In this document: positions 27,030-34,652 of the stretch, piece by piece | Position numbering within the stretch: the first letter of the stretch is position 1 | Layout of the letters: every line of letters starts with the position of its first letter | Source: Rossellomorea sp. AcN35-11 | GTDB taxonomy: Bacteria > Bacillota > Bacilli > Bacillales > Bacillaceae_B | Direction: 5' to 3' | Length of the DNA stretch: 64,000 nt | Assembly: GCA_030388825.1 (NCBI GenBank) | Contig: CP128835.1 | Coordinates: forward strand, 3,094,001 to 3,158,000 | Notes under the pieces: generated by a model | Databases searched by the model: none | What the model was told of the DNA's origin: nothing | Seen by the model: the letters and a program-made list of their open reading frames with translations, nothing else | Translations under genes and position numbers: made by a program

Positions 27030-28053
27030 ATGACAAAATATGATATTGATGTAAATGGCTCTATATTCGATTGGGACCTGGACAAAGGTTCCATTATGTT
27101 TGAGAATGATGAAGTCGTTCTCTTTTGGGTAAATACTGCATTCAAGACGTTGATTGACTCCATTGAGGAAATCGCAGGTGAAAAAGAGGCTCGATTGGTA
27201 CTTGAAACGGCTGGTTATCGAACTGGTCGTATAGTGAGTGAGTTTTATTTAGATTCCAGCGGAAGCACACATGAAATATTGGAAAAGCTTCCAAATACAT
27301 ATGTAACCGCAGGTTGGGGAATCACCGAAATACTTTCCTACTCAATCAATGAGAAGAAAGCTGTCGTTCAATTCTGTAATGGCTGGGAGTACAAAGTAAA
27401 TCGTGCCCAAGGGAAAGAAATCGAAGGGACATTTCTTCCAGGTCATTGGGCTGGCGTGTTTACCGGGTTGTTTGGCTCAAACGTCTGGTACCGGGTTCTG
27501 AAGAGTCAAATACAAGGGGATGACTGCAGTGTATATGAGTTTTTCTCTTCAGATATATCTCCTTCCTTAAATGTAAATGCCCTCCTGGAAGAACAAACTA
27601 TAGCGGCACAAAAAGAATTGGAGCGCGTGACGAACCTTCGAACAGAAGTCTTGTCTAATATGATCAAAGAGATCTCTTCACCTATTATTCCTGTACTCGA
27701 ATCCATTCTGGTCGTTCCACTTGTGGGACGTTATAATGAAGTGCGTGCAGAGGAACTGCTTAATAAAACACTCCTTAATCTCCCCCCGTTACAAAGCAGA
27801 GTATTTAATTATCGATTTGACGAGCCTTAGCGGTGTCGACGACTATACACTTACATTTATCGAGAAATTTGTAGGTGCAGCGACACTTTTAGGAACCAAC
27901 TGTTTATTGGTGGGTATCTCATCTGAATTGAGCATTCAAATAACGAAGAGTGGTTATCGCATGAATCAGATCCCTTCCTTCTCCATTCTTCAACAGGGTG
28001 TGAAATATGCATTAGATCAACAGGGGTTAGAAATCATGAAAAAGAAAAGGTAA
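27030..28053 (+). pseudogene. V4R-STAS sensor protein, frameshifted
   Basis: The frame is broken at the C6 run 27782-27787; removing one C joins LLNLP to RYKAEYLIIDLTSLSGVDD and gives 340 residues. Residues 1-185 resemble a V4R/XylR-N domain (LPGHWAGVFTGLFGSNVWYR and SQIQGDDCSVYEFF match the conserved C-terminal part). Residues 210-340 are a STAS domain of the RsbR/RsbS type (LTSLSGVDDYTLTFIEKF). Such combinations are regulatory proteins in which a small-molecule domain controls an anti-anti-sigma-like module. ATG 27030 is preceded by GGGGGT. No partner kinase gene is adjacent. Confidence 0.7.
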
Positions 28054-28125
28054 TGGCAAACCATTTAAATAGTTTCCATCTTTCTATTGGACGGTCTTTC
28101 CCCGTAAATATAATAAAGTGACGTA

Positions 28126-28146
28126 TGTATATAATCGTACGTCACT
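28126..28146. terminator. Bidirectional hairpin between convergent genes
   Basis: AAGTGACGTA/TACGTCACTT, perfect inverted repeat about 70 bases after the STAS gene and about 90 bases beyond the end of the collagen-like gene. Weak U-tail. Confidence 0.5.
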
Positions 28147-28233
28147 TCTACTAAAAAATGATAGTAACCAGTTTCAAAACGATGTTTCATCCTAACACTC
28201 TGAAGGTATCCGATAAAGGGATGCACACGATTT

Positions 28234-29394
28234 CTAGTTTAGTTTTACTATGGTTAATCCTGCACTGTTTATGGAGGTGTTATCTACATTACTAATTAGA
28301 TTATCCGATGTCTGACCAATATTCCTAAGTTCTAATTTCCCACCTGCCGGTACCGTAATGATTGTTTCCCCATTGACTTGAAAAATAGAGTCGAGTGTCA
28401 CTGGAGCTGTGGTGAAAACCCCCATTTGGTTTCCATACCTGCTGGAATTTACGATGGAACCATTCAAGAATATTGCATAAGCCCCTCCTCTACTGAACCC
28501 TGTTTTCCCACTTGTGAATATGACGTTATAACTTATCTTATAGACTCCCTCGTAAACTACTATTATAGATGTTCCTGTGTGAATAAAGTCCCCTTTTGAA
28601 CTGATACCCGTATGATTAAAAAGGATAGGCTGATCTGGAATAATGAGGTCTCCACCAGTTCTGTAAATAGTACAATAACTACTACCACAATTGCATGATC
28701 CAAGAGGTCCGGGCTCTCCTTGAGGTCCCGGTTCACCTTGAAGCCCCCGCTCTCCCTGAGGTCCCGGTTCACCTTGAAGTCCCCGCTCTCCCTGAGGTCC
28801 AGGTTCACCTTGAAGTCCCCGCTCTCCCTGAGGTCCCGGTTCGCCTTGAAGCCCCCGCTCTCCCTGAGGTCCCGGTTCACCTTGAAGCCCCCGCTCTCCC
28901 TGAGGTCCCGGTTCACCTTGAAGTCCCCGCTCTCCTTGAGGTCCCGGTTCACCTTGAAGTCCCCGCTCTCCCTGAGATCCCGGTTCACCTTGAAGTCCCC
29001 GCTCTCCCTGAGGTCCCGGTTCACCTTGAAGTCCCCGCTCTCCTTGAGGTCCCGGTTCACCTTGAAGCCCCCGCTCTCCCTGAGGTCCCGGTTCGCCTTG
29101 AAGCCCCCGCTCTCCCTGAGGTCCTGGTTCACCTTGAAGTCCCCGCTCTCCCTGAGGTCCCGGTTCACCTTGAAGCCCCCGCTCTCCCTGAGGTCCCGGT
29201 TCACCTTGAAGCCCCCGCTCTCCCTGAGGTCCCGGTTCGCCTTGAGGACCCTGGATACGACAAGAGCCTATTTCTTCATGAATGGCTTGGACTTCATGTT
29301 GAAGACCGTTAGGTTCTTTGTTTCTTTTTTTATCTTTTTCCCCCGTATATTTCTTTCGCTTGTCAGCCTTATTGCGATCTCTTTTAGTTGACAT
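28234..29394 (-). CDS. Collagen-like exosporium-type protein (BclA-like)
   Basis: About 386 residues. A basic N-terminus (residues 1-40, Lys/Arg-rich) precedes an uninterrupted run of about 61 Gly-x-y triplets (residues 49-232), mostly 14 copies of GEPGPQGERGLQ. A Cys-containing hinge (SCNCGSSYC) follows, then a C-terminal domain of about 145 residues with a C1q/TNF-like beta pattern (VVYEGVYKISYNVIF, GGKLELRN). This is the layout of Bacillus exosporium filament proteins: collagen stalk plus trimerising head. No cleavable signal peptide is visible, as for mother-cell-made spore proteins. ATG 29394 with AAGAAGGTGA upstream is preferred over the GTG three codons earlier. A sigma K-like promoter lies 71 bases upstream. 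Confidence 0.85.
   Translation of the reverse strand: MSTKRDRNKADKRKKYTGEKDKKRNKEPNGLQHEVQAIHEEIGSCRIQGPQGEPGPQGERGLQGEPGPQGERGLQGEPGPQGERGLQGEPGPQGERGLQGEPGPQGERGLQGEPGPQGERGLQGEPGPQGERGLQGEPGSQGERGLQGEPGPQGERGLQGEPGPQGERGLQGEPGPQGERGLQGEPGPQGERGLQGEPGPQGERGLQGEPGPQGERGLQGEPGPQGEPGPLGSCNCGSSYCTIYRTGGDLIIPDQPILFNHTGISSKGDFIHTGTSIIVVYEGVYKISYNVIFTSGKTGFSRGGAYAIFLNGSIVNSSRYGNQMGVFTTAPVTLDSIFQVNGETIITVPAGGKLELRNIGQTSDNLISNVDNTSINSAGLTIVKLN
28699..29250 (-). repeat. 36-bp tandem repeat coding for collagen triplets
   Basis: Fourteen complete 36-bp units (28738-29241) encode GEPGPQGERGLQ, one with Pro to Ser (GEPGSQ), and flanking partial units extend the collagen stretch to 28699-29250. Units differ only at a few silent third positions, so copy number is likely to vary between strains and may be mis-assembled. 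Confidence 0.95.
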
Positions 29395-29464
29395 ATTTCT
29401 CACCTTCTTCTTATATCAAGTTTATTCCTATTAAACAGTGAAGAATAGCTAAACAGAGTTACTA

Positions 29465-29491
29465 TAGTCTATGAAGACAAGAGGAATATGT
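29465..29491 (-). promoter_or_regulatory. Sigma K-like promoter of the collagen-like gene
   Basis: On the minus strand: AC (29491-29490), 16 bases, then CATAGACTA (29473-29465). This is an exact fit to AC-N16-CATAnnnTA, the late mother-cell consensus. Confidence 0.6.
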
Positions 29492-29735
29492 ATAGACAAA
29501 CATCCTGTGGTGTCATAAAAAAACAATTGTCCAGTGAATTTGAGAGAACATCCTGATGAAATCTGGAAAAAATGATCATCGATTCAACCATTAAGCCGTT
29601 TCTGAATTAGTAGAATATCGTTAATCGGTCGGTTATGTTCTTTCGTAATTTCAGCATTTGGCTCGGTTACAAAAGTATATCTATTTCCATACACTATAGA
29701 AAAAGTAACAACTACTTTTTAAGGAGTGAACACCG

Positions 29736-30290
29736 GTGGAAAATCTTTTCGCAGGAAAGAAGAAAATTTCAAAGAAAGAATTAGCAGCTTATGCGATGAT
29801 CGGGGATGGGAAAGACGGCGAGATTTACAAGGTTGCTGAAGATAAAGTTTTAAAATACTTTTTTAGAGAAGAAACACACGAACGGGAATTGGAAGCGATG
29901 AAAATTGGGCAGGCCTCACCCATTATGCCCCGCCTTTACGAATTCGGTGACAATTACATTGTAATGGAATTTGTTAAAGGAATATCTCTTGCCCGCCATA
30001 TGAAACGACAAGGCCATATCGATGAGGACATGACGAAAAAGATTTTATTTGTTTTGGGAGAATTTAAGAGATTAGGTTTCACAAGGTGGGATACGGAGGT
30101 TCGTCATATGTTAATGAATGAAGAAGGCGAATTCAAAGTGATTGATCATAAGAGGGCGTTCACATCGGATTCTCCCGTACCAACGAAGCTTTTAAAAGGG
30201 ATGAAGAAGTTTGGTTTAACCGGCGAGTTCCTGGGTCATGTTAAAACACTGGACCCCGATCTCCATAATGCCTGGAAAAAACTTAAGTAG
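29736..30290 (+). CDS. Small protein kinase-like protein
   Basis: 184 residues, a compact kinase fold. A nucleotide loop (IGDGKDGEIYKV), the lysine in KVLKYFF, a hinge (IVMEFVKGISLARHM), a catalytic-loop equivalent (WDTEVRHMLMN) and a metal-loop equivalent (VIDHKRAF) are present, but HRD and DFG are not standard, so activity is uncertain. It starts with GTG 29736 after AAGGAGTGAA. It is divergent from the collagen-like gene across 341 bases, which hold the sigma K-like promoter and no other gene. It might phosphorylate spore-surface proteins nearby; this is only an inference from location. Confidence 0.65.
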   Translation: MENLFAGKKKISKKELAAYAMIGDGKDGEIYKVAEDKVLKYFFREETHERELEAMKIGQASPIMPRLYEFGDNYIVMEFVKGISLARHMKRQGHIDEDMTKKILFVLGEFKRLGFTRWDTEVRHMLMNEEGEFKVIDHKRAFTSDSPVPTKLLKGMKKFGLTGEFLGHVKTLDPDLHNAWKKLK

Positions 30291-30418
30291 TTTCCTTTTC
30301 TGTACCATTTCGTTCCACCAAAAAAATATCTTAAATATGAAAACGTCCTTTCCTTTCATACATACCGGGAAGAACGTTTTCAATAAATTGGTTGGACATG
30401 CCTAGGACCATATAAAAA

Positions 30419-30446
30419 GGTAGTACTTTTCATAAAAAGTACTACC
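30419..30446 (-). terminator. Terminator of the first LGD-domain gene
   Basis: GGTAGTACTTTT/AAAAGTACTACC, perfect 12-bp stem with a CATA loop; five Us follow on the minus strand. It lies 11 bases beyond the stop. Confidence 0.9.
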
Positions 30447-30456
30447 TCAATCATAA

Positions 30457-30645
30457 TTAAACTTTTTTCACCGTTACCTGATCCAAGTGCGTAAATAAAA
30501 CGTCCCCATCACCATTAGACCAAACTAAGAAGTGATCTTCCGCTTTAATGAATGTTCCGTCGCAGTCTATTTTATCTGCTCCGGATAGAACTTCGATTTT
30601 ATCACCAAGCTTTAGTACTTTATTAAGTTTATCTGAAAAACCCAT
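30457..30645 (-). CDS. Spore-surface candidate, stand-alone LGD domain (62 aa)
   Basis: 62 residues, almost entirely one compact domain: LNKVLKLGDKIEVLSG, then GTFIKAEDHFLVW and VTVKKV. The pattern (short helix, Leu-Gly-Asp turn, alternating beta strands, F-x-V/L-W core) suggests a small Sm-like or SH3-like barrel, somewhat like the repeat units of B. subtilis CotB; that link is inference. The same domain occurs in the next three genes. AAAGGAGG precedes the ATG; a strong terminator follows. The upstream TATAGACTA at about 30680 resembles a sigma K -10, but its -35 is poor. Confidence 0.75.
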   Translation of the reverse strand: MGFSDKLNKVLKLGDKIEVLSGADKIDCDGTFIKAEDHFLVWSNGDGDVLFTHLDQVTVKKV

Positions 30646-30750
30646 AATGCCTCCTCCTTTCTTTACCGTGATACATTAGTCTATATATTTATATTAAATA
30701 AATCAGAATTTGATAGGGCTTTTACCTATCATTTCGTTTTTTTAGAAAAG

Positions 30751-30781
30751 AAAAATGACTGGAGAGCTTCCAGTCATTTTT
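30751..30781 (-). terminator. Terminator of the second LGD-domain gene
   Basis: AAAAATGACTGGA/TCCAGTCATTTTT with a 5-base loop, between the two small LGD-domain genes; bidirectional. Confidence 0.88.
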
Positions 30782-30802
30782 GCTTTTATTAAATAATGTT
30801 GA

Positions 30803-31009
30803 CTATACTTTACGTACAGTTACATTATTTAAATTGGAAGTGTTCATATGGCCGTCGTCGTCAGCCCAAACAACGAAGTTATCACTTGCATAGACAAATG
30901 AACCCTCTTCGATTTGTTCGTCACCTGATAGGACTTCGATTTTATCACCTAGAGATAAAATTTTATTAAGAAAATCTGCCATACTTCCATCGTTGAATAA
31001 ATGAGACAT
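30803..31009 (-). CDS. Spore-surface candidate, stand-alone LGD domain (68 aa)
   Basis: 68 residues. A 10-residue N-terminal segment (MSHLFNDGSM) is followed by the shared domain: LNKILSLGDKIEVLSGDEQI, GSFVYASDNFVVW, VTVRKV. It is clearly a paralogue of the 62-residue neighbour, with LGDKIEVLSG identical. No cysteine and no signal peptide. GGAGG precedes the ATG. A sigma K-like promoter lies at 31037-31064, and its own terminator separates it from the next gene, so the two small genes are independent units. Confidence 0.75.
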   Translation of the reverse strand: MSHLFNDGSMADFLNKILSLGDKIEVLSGDEQIEEGSFVYASDNFVVWADDDGHMNTSNLNNVTVRKV

Positions 31010-31036
31010 AATGTTTCCTCCTTTCGGTATTTACTC

Positions 31037-31064
31037 TATTTTTATGCTGAACCGAAAAATACGT
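31037..31064 (-). promoter_or_regulatory. Sigma K-like promoter of the 68-residue LGD gene
   Basis: AC (31064-31063), 16 bases, CATAAAAATA on the minus strand. The -35 and spacer match; the second half of the -10 is one base off the consensus. Confidence 0.4.
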
Positions 31065-31121
31065 TAAGGCAGATAACTAGATTTCAAAAAAATTTTTGTA
31101 TTTGGTCATTTACTAGAGTAA

Positions 31122-32243
31122 TTAATCTTTATTCTCATCAGGCATAGAGTTCGTTGACGAAAGATCAGAGTCCATTTTCAAAGAATCCTCTTCTAGAATG
31201 AACAAGGTTTCATCTTTGTTAACAGATAAGGTATCGTCTTCAGAAAGCTCTGTCCGTTCATCTTCATTTGAAGTCTCTGTCAGTTCATTTTCACCAGAAG
31301 CCTCTTCAGTCCGTTCGTCCTCATCTTCCCATGTATCCTGCTCCATTGTTGGATCCAGGCTATCATCGTTTATAACTTCCTCTGTGTCAGAAGCATATTC
31401 TGTTGATAATTCATCACTTTCTGTCTCTGAGTCCATTTCCCCTAAAGGTTCCTCCACAACTGATTCGGATATCACAGCTCCTGAAACACTTTCAAGGAGG
31501 TTCTCTTCAGTAGCCGCTTCACTTTCCAGCAATTCAGTGTCCTCTGAATCTAGATGAACATCCAGTGTTACTACGGATGCACTTTCATCAGAATGTTCTT
31601 CTTTCTCAAGTTTTACGAAGTTCAGGACTTCTTCATTTACACTACGTTCATCTTTTCTTTCCTTCTTGCTTCCTTCTTTTTTTCTTGAACCCTTTTCTTT
31701 CTTATCTTTTGAACCTGACTTTTTCTCTTTCTTCTTATCCCGATGGTGATCGCCTTTATGTTTCTTACTTTTATCATTTTCTTTCTTTTTTCTCTTATGT
31801 TTGGAACCGATTTTCCTGACACTAATCGGGCCGCATAAATCTGTGAAATTGACATTTGCTTCATGATCCATCCAGACCAGAATATTGTCATAAGCTGCTA
31901 CAAAAGTTCCTCCACAGCCAATCAACTCATCCTCGTTTAATACTTCAAGATGATCACCCAACTGGAATATTGTATTCAATACCTCGTCAATGGATTGACA
32001 TGGAATCCGGTCAAAGTCCGGTTTTTTGCAATGATCAGGTTTGCATTCATGATGATCATGGGGGTCTCCTTCACAATACTCATCCGTTTCGTGAGGATCT
32101 CCAACGCATAACTCTTCTTGTTCATCAGGGTCCCCTATACATAGCTCATCTTGCTCATCAGGATCTCCTTCGCAATGCTCATCATCGTCGTAATGATCGC
32201 TGTCACTTTTCGAGAAATCATCATACTCAAACTCATCAACCAT
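31122..32243 (-). CDS. Acidic/Lys-rich spore-coat candidate with LGD domain
   Basis: About 373 residues of very biased composition. Residues 1-75: acidic, with four Cys-bearing repeats of the form C-x-GDP-(D/H)-E-x-x-E and then a His/Cys-rich stretch (DHHECKPDHCKK). Residues 86-145: the LGD domain (IFQLGDHLEVLNEDELIGCG, GTFVAAYDNILVW). Residues 146-205: Lys/Arg-rich (KHKRKKK, KKEKKSGSKDKK). Residues 206-373: acidic Ser/Glu/Asp tail. No signal peptide. Cysteines and charge blocks suit cross-linked assembly in a spore layer. ATG 32243 is preferred to the GTG four codons upstream. A sigma K-like promoter is at 32285-32311. No family name recognised. Confidence 0.72.
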   Translation of the reverse strand: MVDEFEYDDFSKSDSDHYDDDEHCEGDPDEQDELCIGDPDEQEELCVGDPHETDEYCEGDPHDHHECKPDHCKKPDFDRIPCQSIDEVLNTIFQLGDHLEVLNEDELIGCGGTFVAAYDNILVWMDHEANVNFTDLCGPISVRKIGSKHKRKKKENDKSKKHKGDHHRDKKKEKKSGSKDKKEKGSRKKEGSKKERKDERSVNEEVLNFVKLEKEEHSDESASVVTLDVHLDSEDTELLESEAATEENLLESVSGAVISESVVEEPLGEMDSETESDELSTEYASDTEEVINDDSLDPTMEQDTWEDEDERTEEASGENELTETSNEDERTELSEDDTLSVNKDETLFILEEDSLKMDSDLSSTNSMPDENKD

Positions 32244-32284
32244 ATGTGTTCCCACTCCTTTACAATTTGTCTACAATTCATTAT

Positions 32285-32311
32285 CAATATATGTAGGTGA
32301 AAAAGGAATGT
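32285..32311 (-). promoter_or_regulatory. Sigma K-like promoter of the acidic LGD protein gene
   Basis: AC (32311-32310), 16 bases, CATATATTG (32293-32285) on the minus strand; only one -10 base differs from CATAnnnTA. Confidence 0.5.
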
Positions 32312-32348
32312 ATAGCCTATTTTGTGGTATAACCCCAAAATTTGAATC

Positions 32349-32375
32349 ACTCTGTCAGGGCTTTTGAATAGATTA
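32349..32375 (+). promoter_or_regulatory. Sigma K-like promoter of the 498-residue LGD protein gene
   Basis: AC (32349-32350), 16 bases, AATAGATTA (32367-32375); one base differs from CATAnnnTA. It is back-to-back with the divergent promoter at 32285-32311. Confidence 0.45.
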
Positions 32376-32406
32376 TCAATAGATACAGAGACATGGAGTG
32401 AAGCTC

Positions 32407-33903
32407 ATGCCCAATTGTTGTCTTTTTATAAATGAATACATTTTGCCAAGGATTTTTTCCTCCTTTTATTACGATGATCTTCTGGTCCCTTGTCACAATC
32501 AATCCATCTTCGTGAGCTATCATGCTGTCAAAAAAACAAACGTGAATGCTAATGAAGAATTACAGCAACATCCGGCATATGTTAATTCAACACAAGTATC
32601 TCACATCATTAGTCATATGATGAGCAGTCTTGACCAATCAACTGATTTTCATGAAGCATGCGATCGACCTACATTCGATCTCACTCTTGAATCAGAAGAA
32701 CAACAGCCGAGCATGATACTTTCTCGAATTAAGCCACGAAGGCATAAACGATCACGAAAATCTCCTTTCCATCTATCAAGAGGGATATCCTCTTCAGAAA
32801 GAATCAACTATATAGATCACAGCAAAACTCTTTCCAAATCAAGTTCTCAAGCGAACGCGCCTCCTGACATACAACCTGTACAAAAGGCAGAAGATCTGGA
32901 GAATCCGCTCAAAGCAGAACGTTCAAAAGATATTCAGCAGAATACCTATTCAGACAAACATCATACACTGGACAGCAGTGAACCCACGATTGGAAAACAT
33001 AAGAATCAAAAAAAACATAATCTATCACCTAAAGAATCACACTTTCCTTCAAGCTCACCTTTTAAAAGCACGCCAATAACTGATGATGACTCTAAAAAAA
33101 CGGGTGAAATAGATAATGAACTCAGACCGTCCAATCTGCGCGATGACATTAAACAGGCAGATACTCTTAAGAAAAAGACAGACCCACCTTTTAGAAAGAA
33201 AGACATCCAGTCAAAAGAATGCGTGAAGAACATAACAGAAACTGAGCCATCTACTGATGTTGACATCCGAGAATCAAACCTGGCAGCAGACAAAGTGAGA
33301 TATCAACTCCTTCGCACTGATTGGAGACCTGCAAAAATCGTAAATCGCGATAGAAAGGGTACTTCAGGCTTCGAATTCCACATCCTTCGATCAAATGCAG
33401 AATCAAAAAAGGTAAAACAGGATGTCAACCAGACAGAGGAGTCATCAAAAAAAATGGATTTAAGCAAAACAGACTTCACTACACTTCCTAAAAATGAGAG
33501 GTTTACTAGTTTACATTCAATCACATCTGCTGAAAAAAAATTAAAATTGAAACGACCTGATAGCGCAGCTGGAAAATCCATTAGTGATAACCGCCCTGAT
33601 AGCCTAAAGTTGAACCCGCCAAAAACATTGGAAAGCGGAAAGCTCCAACAAAGAAAACAGCAAAGAAATGAGCATCCGGTCTCGCTTCCTTCCCAATCAG
33701 TGAATACGATGGCGATTTTGAATAAATATTTCACACTCGGTGACAAAATCAACGTATTTTCAGGAAATAATCTACTTGATGAAAAAGGAACTTTTTTGAC
33801 TGCAGGACCTGATTTCTTTATTTGGATCGATGGGGATGGATATGTAAGATTACAAATCATCAGCGGTGGGATCAGCATTACTCAAAAAAAGAAGAAGAAA
33901 TAA
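32407..33903 (+). CDS. Large basic disordered spore-coat candidate with C-terminal LGD domain
   Basis: 498 residues. Residues 1-50 are hydrophobic with three cysteines (PNCCLFINEYILPRIF). Residues 50-430 are low-complexity, rich in Lys/Ser/Arg/Asp and predicted disordered, with a repeated short motif LLRTDWRPAKI / ILRSNAESKK. Residues 435-498 are the LGD domain (LNKYFTLGDKINVFSG, GTFLTAGPDFFIWIDGDG) with a Lys-rich tail. ATG 32407 follows GGAG at good spacing; a GTG three codons earlier is possible. It is divergent from the acidic LGD gene, and opposite charge suggests the two proteins could interact; that is inference. It precedes the sugar operon. Confidence 0.7.
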   Translation: MPNCCLFINEYILPRIFSSFYYDDLLVPCHNQSIFVSYHAVKKTNVNANEELQQHPAYVNSTQVSHIISHMMSSLDQSTDFHEACDRPTFDLTLESEEQQPSMILSRIKPRRHKRSRKSPFHLSRGISSSERINYIDHSKTLSKSSSQANAPPDIQPVQKAEDLENPLKAERSKDIQQNTYSDKHHTLDSSEPTIGKHKNQKKHNLSPKESHFPSSSPFKSTPITDDDSKKTGEIDNELRPSNLRDDIKQADTLKKKTDPPFRKKDIQSKECVKNITETEPSTDVDIRESNLAADKVRYQLLRTDWRPAKIVNRDRKGTSGFEFHILRSNAESKKVKQDVNQTEESSKKMDLSKTDFTTLPKNERFTSLHSITSAEKKLKLKRPDSAAGKSISDNRPDSLKLNPPKTLESGKLQQRKQQRNEHPVSLPSQSVNTMAILNKYFTLGDKINVFSGNNLLDEKGTFLTAGPDFFIWIDGDGYVRLQIISGGISITQKKKKK

Positions 33904-33904
33904 G

Positions 33905-33937
33905 AAACAGACTTTAGCCCTGTGCTAGTGTCTGTTT
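33905..33937 (+). terminator. Hairpin after the 498-residue LGD protein gene
   Basis: AAACAGAC (33905-33912)/GTCTGTTT (33930-33937) with a 17-base loop and only a short U stretch. Confidence 0.45.
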
Positions 33938-33955
33938 CGACTCTATATAAGGATA

Positions 33956-33964
33956 CATATAGTA
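33956..33964 (+). promoter_or_regulatory. Sigma K-like -10 of the sugar operon
   Basis: CATATAGTA is a perfect CATAnnnTA 32 bases before the PIG-L start. The -35 is less clear: an AC is present at 33940-33941, giving a 14-base spacer instead of 16. Confidence 0.4.
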
Positions 33965-33995
33965 ATGTAATAGATATATAAATGGGGTGAAGGGA

Positions 33996-34652
33996 ATGAA
34001 AGAAACTGTATTGGTCATAGCAGCACATCCGGATGATGAACTACTCGGTACGGCAGGAACACTAAAAAGACTAGTAGATCAAGGAAATAGAGTGGTCTCG
34101 ATCATTACAGCAAATGGAAGGAAAGAAGAAGCCCATCATATTCAACAGCTTGCCAGGAAAGCTAATAAAGAAATAGGGATTAAAGAAGTCATTTTCCTGG
34201 AGCATCCTAATCTTGAACTGGAAATGATGCCTCTTCATCTTTTCACAAAAGAAATAGAAAAATTAATTGATATTTACCGACCAACCCAAATTTTTACCCA
34301 TCATTACGGAGATGTGAATCGTGATCATCAAATCACCTTTCAAGCCGTCTTAACAGCAGTCCGGCCTGTACCGACCAATCAGCCGATTGAATTGATCACC
34401 TTTGAAACGGTCTCGTCCAGCGAATGGAATACACAGACAAATGACAAACAATTCAAACCCAATTATTATGTAGACATTTCAGAAGTGATTGATGATAAAC
34501 TGGCTTCTTTAAAACATTATGATGTAGAAATGAGGGACTTCCCTCACCCAAGGTCTTATGAGGGAATCAAACATTTGGCAAGTGTAAGGGGCATGACGGT
34601 TGGGGTCCGTTATGCAGAGGCATTTGAAGTTATTAGGAGGGTCTGGAAATGA
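33996..34652 (+). CDS. PIG-L/LmbE-family N-deacetylase
   Basis: 218 residues. The zinc site AHPDDELLG (residues 9-17) and the later HHYGDVNRDHQ (about residue 105) carry the His and Asp ligands of PIG-L deacetylases such as BshB and MshB, which remove N-acetyl from GlcNAc-containing substrates. Here it heads an operon of glycosyltransferases and probably deacetylates a spore-glycan precursor. ATG 33996 with GGGGTGAAGGGA upstream is preferred to GTG 33987. The stop overlaps the next start (ATGA). Confidence 0.88.
   Translation: MKETVLVIAAHPDDELLGTAGTLKRLVDQGNRVVSIITANGRKEEAHHIQQLARKANKEIGIKEVIFLEHPNLELEMMPLHLFTKEIEKLIDIYRPTQIFTHHYGDVNRDHQITFQAVLTAVRPVPTNQPIELITFETVSSSEWNTQTNDKQFKPNYYVDISEVIDDKLASLKHYDVEMRDFPHPRSYEGIKHLASVRGMTVGVRYAEAFEVIRRVWK

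Noticed and set aside
28699-29250. Regular 36-bp repeat as a CRISPR array
   Set aside because: The repeats are contiguous with no spacers and encode collagen triplets in one frame.
28695-29391. Long plus-strand and second minus-strand open frames over the collagen repeat
   Set aside because: They are shadows created by the repeat (monotonous Pro/Leu/Val products) with no SD or family.
31198-31557. Ser-rich plus-strand frame opposite the acidic LGD gene
   Set aside because: It is the complement of the Glu/Asp-rich coding sequence and has no SD.
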